Shown: positions 46,717 through 56,542, numbered from the stretch's first letter. The stretch: DNA of 64,000 nt from Clostridiaceae bacterium (GCA_910575435.1 CAJTGI010000001.1:291760-355759); one strand, 5' to 3'. Numbers and translations: made by a program. Notes: a model not told the origin generated them from the letters alone.

Positions 46717-47730
46717 TTATATACTTCCCTTATAGCATCGAATCTCAAATGACGCCCCATTTTCCCGCCTCTTATTGCGCACCCGAATCGTGCCATTCTG
46801 AGATGTAATAATCTGCTTTGACAGAGCCAGGCCGATTCCCACGCTATTTTCATCTGCATTCTTCCCCCGATAGAACCGCTCGAAGATATGGGGCAGATCC
46901 TCCTCCTCAATTCCGGTTCCCGTATCCTCCACGAAAATCACCGTATAAAGGGCATTCTCCTCCACCTTCACAAACACTTCACCGCCCTCGGGAGTATGCT
47001 CCATGCAGTTTTTCATCACATTCGTCACCGCCTCCGTCATCCAGGCGATATCTCCGGTCATACCAGCCCCCTCCGCCACTTCGCTGCGAAAGGAAATCCC
47101 TCTTAATTCCATTGGAATTGCCAAGGATTCATAACTCTTCTGTATCAAATGGGATATATGAAAATACTTTTTCTGCAGCGCCACAGTCCCAGCCTCCAGC
47201 TTAGCCATGCGAAGCAACGCATATACCATCCAATCCATGCGATCCGTAAGGATTGTCAATTTCTTTACCAATTCCCTCCGGCGAGCAAAAGCCAAATCCT
47301 CCTCCTGCAAAAAAGATAAGATCAGATGAATAGAAGTCAGAGGCGTCTTCATCTGATGGGAAACATCTGCCATGAAATTCGCTAGCAAATCCTTTTCCTT
47401 CTGCAAGTTGCCCTGCTGCTCGTGCAGAGAACGCACCATCTTTTTCACCTGAGTGGAGAGTATGGCCAAATCCCCTTCGTCGCAATTCTCCATCAACGAA
47501 ATTTCCTCACCGTGAAGAATCTGGTCTATCTGCTCCCCCATGAGGGCAATCAGCCGATACCGCCGAATGCTGGCAACCACTAGCACCACTACTAATGCCA
47601 GACAAATCCCCCCTGTCCCCAAGGCAGATTTCCACCCCTGCCAAAATCCCATGATTGCCACGCCACATGCCATAATCATCCCCAGCAAAATCCATTCCCT
47701 CTGCAAATCTGGATTCCTCATTATTTTCAT
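46717..47730 (-). CDS. Sensor histidine kinase partner of the OmpR-type regulator
   Basis: 337 aa. Two closely spaced membrane helices (WILLGMIMACGVAIMGFWQG and GGICLALVVVLVVASI) with almost no extracellular loop, the intramembrane-sensing style. Then a HAMP-like linker, the H-box FMADVSHQMKTPLTSIHLIL, N-box NVMKNCMEHTPEGG, and G-boxes (FVEDTGTGIEEEDLPHIFER). Kinases of this type often watch over ABC transporters and cell-wall antibiotics. The start at 47730 has GGGGAG close upstream. Confidence 0.92.
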   Translation of the reverse strand: MKIMRNPDLQREWILLGMIMACGVAIMGFWQGWKSALGTGGICLALVVVLVVASIRRYRLIALMGEQIDQILHGEEISLMENCDEGDLAILSTQVKKMVRSLHEQQGNLQKEKDLLANFMADVSHQMKTPLTSIHLILSFLQEEDLAFARRRELVKKLTILTDRMDWMVYALLRMAKLEAGTVALQKKYFHISHLIQKSYESLAIPMELRGISFRSEVAEGAGMTGDIAWMTEAVTNVMKNCMEHTPEGGEVFVKVEENALYTVIFVEDTGTGIEEEDLPHIFERFYRGKNADENSVGIGLALSKQIITSQNGTIRVRNKRRENGASFEIRCYKGSI

Positions 47731-47813
47731 GCCGCTCCCCCTGCCTTCCCTGCCATCACCGATCCACATATCTAAACCCAAATAGGTTTGGTCGCAAATT
47801 GCGCCCATCCATT

Positions 47814-48491
47814 CTAATCCGCCCGGTATCCAATTCCCCGCACCGTCTTAATGATACTTGGCTCCCCGGAATCTGCCTCGATCTTCTCCCGAAGCCTCTT
47901 GATATACACCGTCAAGGTATTGTCATTGACAAATTCCCCTGCCACATCCCAAATCTCCTCCAGCAGCTGACTCCGGGAGAGAACCTTTCCCCTATGCCCC
48001 GCAAACACCAGCAGCAGACGGTATTCCAAGGCAGACAGGAATATCTCCTGCCCATTCTTCGTCACCGTCCCCCCGGCCGTATCAATCTTCACGTCTCCCA
48101 ATTCCAGCACCGTCTGCGCACGGCCGCATCTGCGCAGTACGCTTCGGATGCGGGAAATCAATTCTCTGGGGCGGAAAGGCTTTCCTATGTAATCATCTGC
48201 CCCCAAGTCGAGACCAGTCACCACGCTGTACTCATCCCCCGAGGCGGTGAGAAAAATCACCGGAATGTCAGAGTTGGCCTTAATGGCCGCACAGGCAGAA
48301 AAACCATTCCCTTCCTCCAGGGACACATCCATCAGCACCAAATCCAATTCCACCCCATGCTCTTCCACATAGCCAATCGCCTGCGTCTGCCCGCTCACCG
48401 ATGCCACCTGAAAGCCCTCCTCCACGAGAAATTCCGTAAGGTTGTGCACAATCTCCCTATCATCCTCCACCAGCAATATCTTCGTGCCCAA
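47814..48491 (-). CDS. OmpR/PhoB-family response regulator, TTG start
   Basis: 225 aa. Receiver with Asp in LVLMDVSLEEGNG and the KPF-type loop GADDYIGKPFRPRELISRIR. C-terminal winged helix (about 125-225) with SALEYRLLLVFAGHRGKVLS and DNTLTVYIKRLREKIEAD. The upstream ATG (48551) would add an unlikely tail, whereas TTG at 48491 begins exactly at the first receiver strand (GTKILLVEDD) and has GGGGGAT 6-7 nt upstream. It controls an unknown regulon together with the adjacent kinase. Confidence 0.9.
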   Translation of the reverse strand: MGTKILLVEDDREIVHNLTEFLVEEGFQVASVSGQTQAIGYVEEHGVELDLVLMDVSLEEGNGFSACAAIKANSDIPVIFLTASGDEYSVVTGLDLGADDYIGKPFRPRELISRIRSVLRRCGRAQTVLELGDVKIDTAGGTVTKNGQEIFLSALEYRLLLVFAGHRGKVLSRSQLLEEIWDVAGEFVNDNTLTVYIKRLREKIEADSGEPSIIKTVRGIGYRAD

Positions 48492-48571
48492 TAGCTCATC
48501 CCCCTTTGTCTCATGCAATAGCACTCCATGCGCCGCATACCCCGTCGTCATATCAGATAACCCGCCCCGCC

Positions 48572-49291
48572 TTACCGCTCGCCGCCCAACATATACTGTA
48601 TGGCCCGCTCCATCCTTCCCAACTCATCCTGAAAATGATTGCCCGGATTCCACTGGAAATGCACCGAAAAGCCCCGCCGTTCCATCAGTTCCACGATATC
48701 GGCAGTCTGCTCCCCCACCCGTGCCATCACTGGATTCCTAGTCTTTGGCTCCCGCTGTCCCAGAGAAAAAAACGCCCTCCCCCGCCTGGCAAAAGCCTTT
48801 TCCGAAACATATTCCACCATCCCCTCATACCACAGGGAGCCGGATACGGAAATCATATCCGTAAACAGAGGGGACTCCAGCATAGCATACAGTGCGAAAA
48901 GCCCTCCCATGGAATACCCGCCAATGATTCTGCGCCCCATGGAAGACATTGCCGGGTAACGCCCCTCTATCTGGGGAATCACCTGATTGCACAGATCCTC
49001 CAGATACTCCTTTCCCCCTCCGGGGAAATCCTCGCCCTCACGGAAGATCTTCCCTGCCGGCCAGGGAGACAGGTCTCGGTTCCAATCCTCCGCTCCCAGC
49101 ATTACAAACGCCGTGCCTTCTTGTCTAAAACTCTTTCTTAATTCCCTCCATAATCTCTCCCCTATTTTTCGTCCATCTGAAGGCGAAGCATGAAAATAAA
49201 TCATCTGTCTTATTGCAATATTTTCTGGCATATACACAGTCATTTCCCGTGAATAACCTCCCACACCACTCAATACATCAATTTTATCCAT
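48572..49291 (-). CDS. Putative esterase (enterochelin-esterase-like alpha/beta hydrolase)
   Basis: 239 aa cytosolic serine hydrolase. Nucleophile elbow GGYSMGGLFALYAM, preceding strand IPQIEGRYPAMSSMGRRIIG, and a late histidine in FQWNPGNHFQDELGRM. It resembles the putative-esterase/Fes family that acts on siderophores or other esters, though the substrate is open. The start at 49291 is preferred (GGGG about 9 nt upstream). It is upstream of the OmpR-type two-component genes on the same strand. Confidence 0.85.
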   Translation of the reverse strand: MDKIDVLSGVGGYSREMTVYMPENIAIRQMIYFHASPSDGRKIGERLWRELRKSFRQEGTAFVMLGAEDWNRDLSPWPAGKIFREGEDFPGGGKEYLEDLCNQVIPQIEGRYPAMSSMGRRIIGGYSMGGLFALYAMLESPLFTDMISVSGSLWYEGMVEYVSEKAFARRGRAFFSLGQREPKTRNPVMARVGEQTADIVELMERRGFSVHFQWNPGNHFQDELGRMERAIQYMLGGER

Positions 49292-49329
49292 CAACTTCAT
49301 CCCCTAAATGATATCATAAATATTGGCTG

Positions 49330-50007
49330 CTATTTCATAAATTTTTCATGAAGAGCATAATCATATAATAGTCTGATGACACCAGACAGAACATGATTCG
49401 TACTAGTCTCCCATTTTTGAAATTCAGTTTCGGAAACCCCTGATCGAAAATTACCATGGGCAATAGAATTCCTACGGTTAACTAAGGCATCAATATCTGA
49501 CTCAAACTCCTGAAATAAATCTATGGGCAACCCTAATTTATACAAATTCTTTTGCAATACAATATACCACATATTTGATTCTGTATTTATGATACTATCA
49601 TCTATTTCTAAATCTTGTCCTACAAACTCTTCGTATTGAGATATGAAATCTACACGCCTAAAAAATCTATGTAAATTTGAATCCTCTGGCAATTTTCTGC
49701 GAAAAACTTCATTTTTTCTGTCTAAATTATCATATGCATTAAATTCCTTATTCATCGATGCTGCTCTTAAGCCAGTGACAACCATATCTCTTGATAATGA
49801 CAAAGAATTTATATATTGGACATATGTCTGCAGGCTCAGTTTTATATACCCCTCCAAATGTGAATATAATATTAAAACCAAGGACTTGCGATATTTATTC
49901 CTATGATCTTCAGAAATATCATTTAACTGATTCTTAAAGAAAGCCAGCTCTTCCTGTCTCCAAGCCAGCTCGCTTTCTAGATTTGCCCTAAATTCATTAA
50001 CTGTCAA
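49330..50007 (-). CDS. HEPN-domain protein (MAE_28990/MAE_18760-like), partner of DUF262
   Basis: 225 aa all-helical HEPN protein. The family opening FRANLESELAWRQEELAFFK and SLVLILYSHLEGYIKLSLQT are present, and the RNase-type motif R-x4-H is intact in VNRRNSIAHGNF (Arg179, His184). It starts with TTG inside the DUF262 gene (11-nt overlap), with GGAGG only 3 nt away, which implies coupled or weak translation. HEPN proteins of this group are predicted RNA-cutting toxins. With DUF262 it makes a known two-gene defence or toxin-antitoxin-like pair. The region is AT-rich. Confidence 0.85.
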   Translation of the reverse strand: MTVNEFRANLESELAWRQEELAFFKNQLNDISEDHRNKYRKSLVLILYSHLEGYIKLSLQTYVQYINSLSLSRDMVVTGLRAASMNKEFNAYDNLDRKNEVFRRKLPEDSNLHRFFRRVDFISQYEEFVGQDLEIDDSIINTESNMWYIVLQKNLYKLGLPIDLFQEFESDIDALVNRRNSIAHGNFRSGVSETEFQKWETSTNHVLSGVIRLLYDYALHEKFMK

Positions 50008-51085
50008 GTACCTCCTGCACCCCTTCCATGAATAATTTTATTCTATTTCTTACATTAGTAACGCTCCCTGTATTGTATGACTTTAAATCATCTCCAAACT
50101 TAATCTCATTGATCTTGTCAACTATTTTTTGCACATCTTCAAATTCCAAAATAGCATCAATCAACTTTGCAATGGGAATAAACAAGCCATCAAAATAATA
50201 CAGAACAAATTCATTTCTATATATTCCGCCTTTGGTTTTCCCAGAAAATGCATCTTCTCCAAAGTTCTCAGCAATAAAGCAAGAAGTTTTCATAAATACA
50301 TCCCTCTCTTTATCAAAATCGAAATCAAGGGTCTGCAAAGTAATCTCCTCAAGGTAATTTGTGAGATACTCTGTCACCGGATACTTATAATCTTCTAAGC
50401 AATTTTTCATGGCCAGATAACGCAATACAAGTTCCTGCTTATACTGTATTTTTTCTTTCTCCTTCCCAATGCGGGAAACAATACTGCTAAAATCATGATT
50501 TCTGCTACACTCATCTAAAAAATCAATTCCATCTGAACCCAATAATCTCACAGTACAATTTCTAATTTCCTGAGCCGATAGTAACTCCCCTCCAGTATTG
50601 AGCCGCTTAAACATATGGTATTTCAGGGAATCTTCGCTCTCTTTTTTTATAACTTCCATCCTCACGAAGCTCCTCTTAATCTTAATCTGTAAAGGCTTTG
50701 GCAAACTCTCAAAGGATTCGCCATTTAGTTCAGGAACAATGTCGCAGCCATCTAATTTCAGCGGCTCTGAATTTTCCTCTCCCAATTTTTCTCCCCTGAA
50801 ATGCAAATAACTTGATATTCTCTGCAAGCCATCAATTAGTTCATATACTCCCTCCTCCGTTTCAATCACAAAAATAGGTGGAACTGGCATCTCCAATATA
50901 AGTGACTCTATAAATCTAGACTGCTTTTCCCCTTCCCATCGAAACAGACGCTGATAGTCAGGCGATATCTTCAATTCAGCATTCTGATACATATCATACA
51001 ACTCATTAAACGATACATCCAGACTCTTTGTCCTAATACTCACTATTTGACTATCCACATTTTCTACTAAATTTTCTACTGACAT
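49997..51085 (-). CDS. DUF262 (ParB-like/GmrSD-related) protein
   Basis: 362 aa. The N-terminal DUF262 domain holds LKISPDYQRLFRWEGEKQSR and the nucleotide-binding signature ELIDGLQRISSYLHF (DGLQR in place of the common DGQQR). The C-terminal half is helical and specific to the small DUF262 proteins. Related domains in GmrS and in other defence systems hydrolyse NTPs. AAGGAAGG precedes the ATG, and a promoter is visible at 51170-51198. It is the regulatory or antitoxin half of the pair with the HEPN protein, by analogy. Confidence 0.9.
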   Translation of the reverse strand: MSVENLVENVDSQIVSIRTKSLDVSFNELYDMYQNAELKISPDYQRLFRWEGEKQSRFIESLILEMPVPPIFVIETEEGVYELIDGLQRISSYLHFRGEKLGEENSEPLKLDGCDIVPELNGESFESLPKPLQIKIKRSFVRMEVIKKESEDSLKYHMFKRLNTGGELLSAQEIRNCTVRLLGSDGIDFLDECSRNHDFSSIVSRIGKEKEKIQYKQELVLRYLAMKNCLEDYKYPVTEYLTNYLEEITLQTLDFDFDKERDVFMKTSCFIAENFGEDAFSGKTKGGIYRNEFVLYYFDGLFIPIAKLIDAILEFEDVQKIVDKINEIKFGDDLKSYNTGSVTNVRNRIKLFMEGVQEVLDS

Positions 51086-51169
51086 GATGATCGTCCTTCC
51101 TTCTTCAACTCTTTATTAACGACATGCTTTTTAACCTATTACACACTCCGGTAACATACCTGTTCATTT

Positions 51170-51198
51170 ATTATATACTGATATATTTATCTTTACAA
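51170..51198 (-). promoter_or_regulatory. Promoter of the DUF262-HEPN operon
   Basis: On the minus strand, -35 TTGTAA (51193-51198), 17 bp, -10 TATAAT (51170-51175). Confidence 0.7.
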
Positions 51199-51207
51199 TA
51201 GAAAAAT

Positions 51208-51251
51208 AAAAAGGAAAGCAAAATATCATTTGACATTTACACTTTCCTTTT
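51208..51251 (-). terminator. Terminator of the aminotransferase gene
   Basis: On the minus strand AAAAGGAAAG pairs with CTTTCCTTTT, followed by TATTTTTC, 7 nt after the stop. It isolates the DUF262-HEPN module from the gene behind it. Confidence 0.8.
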
Positions 51252-51257
51252 ATATAG

Positions 51258-52457
51258 TTACTGCAATTCCTTCAAGAATGCCTCTATCCTGTCCATCCCC
51301 TTGCGGATCATATCATGGGAAATGGCATAGGACAGGCGGAGATGATTCTCAAAGCCGAAGTCCCCGCAGGGAACTACCGCCGTGTCGTACTCATTGATCA
51401 AGATATCAGCCATGCCGCTCACCGATTCCACCGTAACGCCACCATGCTTCTTGCCAATCACCTGACTGGCATCCACAAAGACATAGAAGGCCCCCTTGGG
51501 CTCCACCGCACTGACCAGAGGCATGTCATGAATCCGCTCCATCACGTATTTCCTGCGTCGGTCAAATTCAGCCCGCATAACTTCCACAGAATCCTGAGGG
51601 CCAGCCAGCGCCTCTGCCGCCGCCTTCTGGGCAATGGAATTGGGATTAGATGTCTGATGGCTCTGCACGCTGCCCATCAACTTTGCAATCTCCCTGGAAG
51701 ACCCAGTGTAGCCAATCCTCCATCCCGTCATGGAATAACTCTTCGCCAGGCCGCTGCAGGTAATGGTCCGGTCATAGATTTCCTTTCCCAGAGAAGCAAT
51801 GCTGATATGGCGCTGTTCTCCGTATACCAGATGCTCGTAAATCTCATCGGAAACCACATAGATATCCTTCCTCACCGCCACATCTGCAATGCCCCGAAGT
51901 TCCTCCTCCGTATATAGCATGCCCGTAGGATTATTGGGCGAATTGATAATCACCGCCTTTGTCCGATCTGTAATGGCTCTCTCCAAATCATCAGCCGCCA
52001 GCTTAAAATCCTGCTGCTCTGTGGCAGTCACAATCACGGGAACGCCCCCGGCCAGTTTCACGATCTCCGGATAACTCAGCCAATATGGTGCCGGAATGAT
52101 CACTTCATCTCCCGGATTCAGGATTGCGGCAAAAATATTGGTCAGGGAATGCTTTCCCCCATTGCTTATGACAATCTGATCCGGCCCATACTCCAAATGA
52201 TTGAACTCCCGAAACTTTTTGCACACCGCCTCCTTCAATTCAGCAGTTCCCGAAGCAGGCGTGTATTTTGTAAATCCTTCTGTGATTGCCGCAATGGCAG
52301 CCTCACATATATTTTCAGGGGTATCAAAGTCAGGCTCCCCTGCCCCGAACCCTACCACATCTTTTCCCTGTGCCCTCAATTCCTTGGCCCTAGCAGTAAT
52401 CGCCAATGTAGAGGACGGCTTCACTGCCGCCGCCTTTTTTGATAATTCCAAAGACAT
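51258..52457 (-). CDS. PLP-dependent aspartate aminotransferase (class I)
   Basis: 399 aa fold-type I aminotransferase. Substrate arm DVVGFGAGEPDFDTPENICE, cofactor contacts NSPNNPTGMLYTEEEL and VVSDEIYEHLVYGEQ, the PLP lysine in CSGLAKSYSMTGWRIGYTGS, and the C-terminal arginine in ENHLRLSYAISHDM. It probably transfers the amino group between aspartate (or aromatic amino acids) and 2-oxoglutarate. AAGGGAG precedes the ATG. Confidence 0.95.
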   Translation of the reverse strand: MSLELSKKAAAVKPSSTLAITARAKELRAQGKDVVGFGAGEPDFDTPENICEAAIAAITEGFTKYTPASGTAELKEAVCKKFREFNHLEYGPDQIVISNGGKHSLTNIFAAILNPGDEVIIPAPYWLSYPEIVKLAGGVPVIVTATEQQDFKLAADDLERAITDRTKAVIINSPNNPTGMLYTEEELRGIADVAVRKDIYVVSDEIYEHLVYGEQRHISIASLGKEIYDRTITCSGLAKSYSMTGWRIGYTGSSREIAKLMGSVQSHQTSNPNSIAQKAAAEALAGPQDSVEVMRAEFDRRRKYVMERIHDMPLVSAVEPKGAFYVFVDASQVIGKKHGGVTVESVSGMADILINEYDTAVVPCGDFGFENHLRLSYAISHDMIRKGMDRIEAFLKELQ

Positions 52458-52597
52458 ATCTAATCTCCCTTCGCTGATTGTACCAAAAAACTACCGGATA
52501 AATTATAGTACAATGCCATAATTGTGTCAACGTATTATTGTATACAATCTAAGCACTGAAATGGTTCACTTTGATTCACCTAGTTTATGCAGATCAG

Positions 52598-52641
52598 AAG
52601 AAAAGGGAACATAAAATGTCTTCCGACATCTATGTTCCCCC
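52598..52641 (-). terminator. Terminator of the LCP gene
   Basis: On the minus strand GGGAACATA...TATGTTCCC with inner GATGTC/GACAT pairing forms a long stem, followed by TTTTCTTC, about 50 nt after the stop. Confidence 0.75.
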
Positions 52642-52691
52642 GTAAAAGGCGCAAAACTTAGCCCGCCTCGTAAATTTCCTGTCCTGCAAAA

Positions 52692-53780
52692 CTACTGACC
52701 CACGGTAATATTGGCTCCCTTTTTATTTCCCTCCTGCTCCAAAGCCGTGCCAAAAATAAACCTGTGCATCTTCTCCACGTTCCTGTCCATGGGGCTTGCA
52801 AGAATCACAGACATCTTTCGCACCCGGGTAATCTTATAGCAGCCGTCTATGGGCACATTCAAGGTTCTCAGCTTATTGTTCTTATCCCGCACGGTCACGC
52901 CGGCCGCCAGATAATTAATGATTTGCTGCTTTTTGAGATTGGTGGTGAGAAGGGGCAGAATTTTTGGAATCATAGCCACCAAATCCAGCGTAGATTTCTT
53001 CATCATCTTTTCATAGATTGCACTCATCACCGTGCGATGCCTGAGGGTTCTGGCAAAGTCCCCATACTGGCCATCCTTGCTCACATAGCGGACTCTGGCA
53101 TAGCCCAAAGCCTGATTTCCATTCATGTGATTCACGCCCACATGCAGATTGTGGTAAGCCCGGTTTGAAATATAGTTGGTGCGGTTCAGATAGTTCACTT
53201 CCTCCTCCGAAAGTTTGATATCCACTCCCCCAATGGCATCGATGATCTTCTGAAAAGAACTGAAATTCACCAGCACGTACCCATCCACCTGAATCCCAAA
53301 ATTCTCCTTGATGGTGGCCACCAATGTTTTCATTCCTCCGTTGTGGTAGGCGGCATTGATCTTATTATCTTGAAATCCTGGTATCTTCACATAAGTGTCC
53401 CGCATAATAGAAGTAAGGCGCAGATTATTATCCTTCTGGTTAATCGTGGCTATCATAATGCTGTCAGTCCTTCCCCGGTCATCATTGATGGCCTCCTCGC
53501 CACACACCAGAATATTGATTACGTCGGAAGACTCCTTCGCCTGCACCGCACTGTCCAGCTGGATGGCAGAGGGATCAATGGGCTTTAAGTCCAAAGCGCT
53601 CTCATCCTCGTCGAAAATCTCCTCTCCCCGCTCCACTTCCTCCTCTCCCGTCTCAATGTTCATCTGATGATAGTAGTAATGAAAGATGCCATATCCTCCC
53701 GCACATACAACCAGCAATACCGACAACACGCCTGCAAGTATCTTTCCCCAAAGGGGAATCCTTTGAATCTTTTCTCTCAT
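52692..53780 (-). CDS. LytR-CpsA-Psr (LCP) family glycopolymer transferase
   Basis: 362 aa. One membrane helix (ILAGVLSVLLVVCAGGYGIF) and an extracytoplasmic LCP catalytic domain. GRTDSIMIATINQKDNNLRL and SIMRDTYVKIPGFQDNKINA contain the arginines and aspartates that bind the lipid pyrophosphate; ALGYARVRYVSKDGQYGDFA and RTLRHRTV complete it. It attaches teichoic acid-like or capsular polymers to peptidoglycan. GGGGG precedes the ATG. Single gene with its own terminator. Confidence 0.95.
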   Translation of the reverse strand: MREKIQRIPLWGKILAGVLSVLLVVCAGGYGIFHYYYHQMNIETGEEEVERGEEIFDEDESALDLKPIDPSAIQLDSAVQAKESSDVINILVCGEEAINDDRGRTDSIMIATINQKDNNLRLTSIMRDTYVKIPGFQDNKINAAYHNGGMKTLVATIKENFGIQVDGYVLVNFSSFQKIIDAIGGVDIKLSEEEVNYLNRTNYISNRAYHNLHVGVNHMNGNQALGYARVRYVSKDGQYGDFARTLRHRTVMSAIYEKMMKKSTLDLVAMIPKILPLLTTNLKKQQIINYLAAGVTVRDKNNKLRTLNVPIDGCYKITRVRKMSVILASPMDRNVEKMHRFIFGTALEQEGNKKGANITVGQ

Positions 53781-53918
53781 AATGCCCCCATTCTATCCTT
53801 CTCTTCCTGAACCTCACAGCAGCATTTCTGTTTTGCCTATCATATTACCCCATATCCCATGACAGCAATCCATAAAAATGCTGATTATCCTGTTTCTATT
53901 GTTACCCATTCCCCAAAA

Positions 53919-55283
53919 CTAATTCTTAAAGCTGTGAATCGGTGCCGGAATCCTTCCTCCCCTGTTGACAAATCCACTGCAATCAAATTCATTCACCGGC
54001 ATAATCGGCGCATATCCAAGCAAACCACCAAACTCTGCCATGTCCCCCACATCCATCCCAATCACGGGAATCAGGCGCACCGCAGTCGTCTTCTGATTAA
54101 TCATTCCGATTGCCATCTCATCCGCCACAATCCCGGCGATCGTCTCCGGCTTCGTATCCCCCGGAACCGCCACCATGTCAAGCCCCACAGAGCAGACGCA
54201 GGTCATCGCCTCCAGCTTCTCTAAGGTCAAAGCCCCATCCAGCACCGCATTAATCATTCCCTGATCCTCGCTCACCGGAATAAACGCACCGCTCAGTCCG
54301 CCCACATAGGAGGATGCCATCACGCCCCCCTTCTTCACCTGATCGTTTAGAAGGGCGAGGGCTGCCGTAGTTCCCGGGGCTCCAGCCCTCTCCAGCCCCA
54401 TCTCTTCAAAGATATCCGCAATGCTGTCCCCGATGGCGGGCGTAGGCGCAAGAGACAGATCTATGATGCCAAAGGGAATCCCCATCCGCTTGGAAGCCTC
54501 CCTCGCCACCAGCTGCCCCACTCTGGTAATCTTGAATGCCGTCTTTTTCACCTTCTCGCAAAGAGTACCAAAATCCTTCCCCCGAACAGATTCCAGTGCC
54601 TTGCGCATCACCCCCGGCCCGCTGACGCCCACATTGATAATCTCATCCGCCTCCGTCACGCCGTGAAAAGCCCCCGCCATAAAGGGATTGTCATCCGGCG
54701 CATTGCAGAATACCACCAATTTGGCACAGCCAATGCTCTCCCTGTCTGCGGTAGCCTTTGCCGTATCCACAATGATATCCCCCATCATGCGCACTGCGTC
54801 CATATTGAGCCCCGTCTTCGTAGAGCCAAGATTCACGGAACTGCACACGAACTCCGTCTTGGAAAGCGCCTGGGGAATGGAGCGAATCAGCAGTTCGTCA
54901 CTCTTTGTCATTCCCTTGGACACCAAGGCACTGTAGCCTCCGATAAAATTAACGCCTGTGGCCTTCGCCGCCCTGTCAAGAGTCTCCGCAATCTTCACAT
55001 AATCCTCCGATGTCTTGCAAGCCGAGCCTCCTACCAGGGCAATGGGGGTCACGGAAATCCTTTTATTGACAATGGGAATCCCATACTCCCTCTCGATAGC
55101 CTGGCCCGTGGCAACCAAATCCCTGGCTACCGTGGTAATGCGCTCATAAATCTTGTCGCAGAGCCTGTCCACGTCATTGTCAATGCAGCCAAGGAGACTG
55201 ATTCCCAGCGTGATGGTGCGCACATCCAGATTCTCCTTCTCAATCATTTCATTCGTTTCCAATACTTCCCGGATATTAATCAT
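53919..55283 (-). CDS. DUF711/UPF0210 (PFL-family) protein
   Basis: 454 aa cytosolic protein of the DUF711 family, structurally related to pyruvate-formate-lyase-like folds. Conserved blocks: [79 protein letters not shown] and the end [20 protein letters not shown]. The function is unknown. It lies 24 nt behind the ACT-domain gene, a very common pairing. The start at 55283 has GGAGG 5 nt upstream. Confidence 0.93.
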   Translation of the reverse strand: MINIREVLETNEMIEKENLDVRTITLGISLLGCIDNDVDRLCDKIYERITTVARDLVATGQAIEREYGIPIVNKRISVTPIALVGGSACKTSEDYVKIAETLDRAAKATGVNFIGGYSALVSKGMTKSDELLIRSIPQALSKTEFVCSSVNLGSTKTGLNMDAVRMMGDIIVDTAKATADRESIGCAKLVVFCNAPDDNPFMAGAFHGVTEADEIINVGVSGPGVMRKALESVRGKDFGTLCEKVKKTAFKITRVGQLVAREASKRMGIPFGIIDLSLAPTPAIGDSIADIFEEMGLERAGAPGTTAALALLNDQVKKGGVMASSYVGGLSGAFIPVSEDQGMINAVLDGALTLEKLEAMTCVCSVGLDMVAVPGDTKPETIAGIVADEMAIGMINQKTTAVRLIPVIGMDVGDMAEFGGLLGYAPIMPVNEFDCSGFVNRGGRIPAPIHSFKN

Positions 55284-55307
55284 ATCTGCCTCCCTGTCCA
55301 TCCCAAA

Positions 55308-55580
55308 CTAAATCCTGTGCATATTGTCGAAGATATCCTCCCTCTGGGCCTTCACGATGCACCCCATGTCTACCCCCAGACGCTCCAGCTCATCTGCCAT
55401 CGTTCCAAACTCCTTCTGGCACCCAGCCACATCCACAATCATCATCATATTGAAGAAGCCCCCCACAATGGTCTGGGAGATATCCAAAATATTAATCTCA
55501 TTCTCTGCCAGATAGGTACAAGTCTTGGCAATAATGCCCACACTGTCCTTGCCCACTACCGTAATCACTGTTCTCTTCAT
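55308..55580 (-). CDS. ACT-domain regulatory protein (UPF0237)
   Basis: 90 aa, a single ACT domain: MKRTVITVVGKDSVGIIAKT, then ENEINILDISQTIVGGFFNM, and the second half AGCQKEFGTMADELERLGVD. ACT domains bind small ligands, often amino acids. It probably controls the DUF711 protein encoded directly downstream. GGAGG lies 5 nt before the ATG at 55580. Confidence 0.93.
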   Translation of the reverse strand: MKRTVITVVGKDSVGIIAKTCTYLAENEINILDISQTIVGGFFNMMMIVDVAGCQKEFGTMADELERLGVDMGCIVKAQREDIFDNMHRI

Positions 55581-55747
55581 AAAAACCTCCATGCCTTTCC
55601 GTCACCTGCAAACTTGCATGCGCATGCAGTGCGCCGCGCCGCAGGCACAATATTTGCAAAGCGGGCATCACCCGCCCGATATCCTCCGCTTCTGCCACAT
55701 AACACTCCATTTTCTTCAATTCTCATTTATCACTCGCAACCCTGTCG

Positions 55748-56542
55748 CTACAGGCTCACCAGATCGGAAGGTCTATCCCGATTTGCCACTTCCATGGCAA
55801 AGGGAAGATCCGTCATTCCCTTCTCCTCCCACAACTGGCACTTCACAGCCTCATAGGCCAGCTGGGGATAATTATTCTCCTTAGATAGATGAGCCAGAAA
55901 TACATGGCGCAGCTTCCCGTGAATCAATTTGCAAAGCAGCTGCCCCGACGCCTCATTGGACAGATGCCCCTGCCCTCCCAGAATGCGGCACTTCAGGGAA
56001 TATGGATACTTCCCCGCCTCCAGCATGCTGATATCATGATTCGCCTCCAGCAGAAGCATATCGCTCCCCGCCAGCCGTTCCACCGTGCAACTGTCAAACT
56101 TTCCCAGATCCGTGGCCATGCCAAATTTCTTCCCGCCGCATTCCACGGTGTAGCACACCGGTTCCGCCGCATCGTGGGACATGGCAAAGGGCGTGATATG
56201 AAAATCTCCCACTGCCACCGGCTCCTCCGCGTATAATTGAAATAAATGCTTCTTATCCAGTATATTCTGCCTGTCCTTGCGGCACAATGCATCCAGCGTG
56301 CCGCCAGTGGCAAAGATCGGCACCCCAAACATTTTCACCATCATGGGAATACCGCTGATATGGTCCGAATGCTCATGGGTGACAAAGATAGCGTCCAGCA
56401 TTTCCGGCGCCACCCCGATGGAAGCCAGCCCATCCACAATGCGTTTCCTGCTAATCCCCGCATCAATTAAAATGTGATTGTTCTTATTGCCGACGTAAAT
56501 GCAATTTCCGCTGCTTCCGCTGGCAATGCTGCATATTCTCAT
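55748..56542 (-). CDS. MBL-fold hydrolase (WalJ/YycJ-like)
   Basis: 264 aa metallo-beta-lactamase fold with the metal motif VTHEHSDHISG, further histidines in TPFAMSHDAAEPV, and LLLEANHDISMLEAGKYPYS. The start is RICSIASGSSGNCIYVGNKN. This matches WalJ (YycJ), predicted to be an exonuclease coupled to replication and the cell wall; no walRK genes are next to it here. The start at 56542 has GAGGAG close upstream. Confidence 0.93.
   Translation of the reverse strand: MRICSIASGSSGNCIYVGNKNNHILIDAGISRKRIVDGLASIGVAPEMLDAIFVTHEHSDHISGIPMMVKMFGVPIFATGGTLDALCRKDRQNILDKKHLFQLYAEEPVAVGDFHITPFAMSHDAAEPVCYTVECGGKKFGMATDLGKFDSCTVERLAGSDMLLLEANHDISMLEAGKYPYSLKCRILGGQGHLSNEASGQLLCKLIHGKLRHVFLAHLSKENNYPQLAYEAVKCQLWEEKGMTDLPFAMEVANRDRPSDLVSL

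Noticed and set aside
54663-55856. Long plus-strand open frame of 397 codons over the DUF711 and ACT genes
   Set aside because: It is antisense to two clearly recognised genes, and its translation is rich in His, Pro and Arg with no family features.
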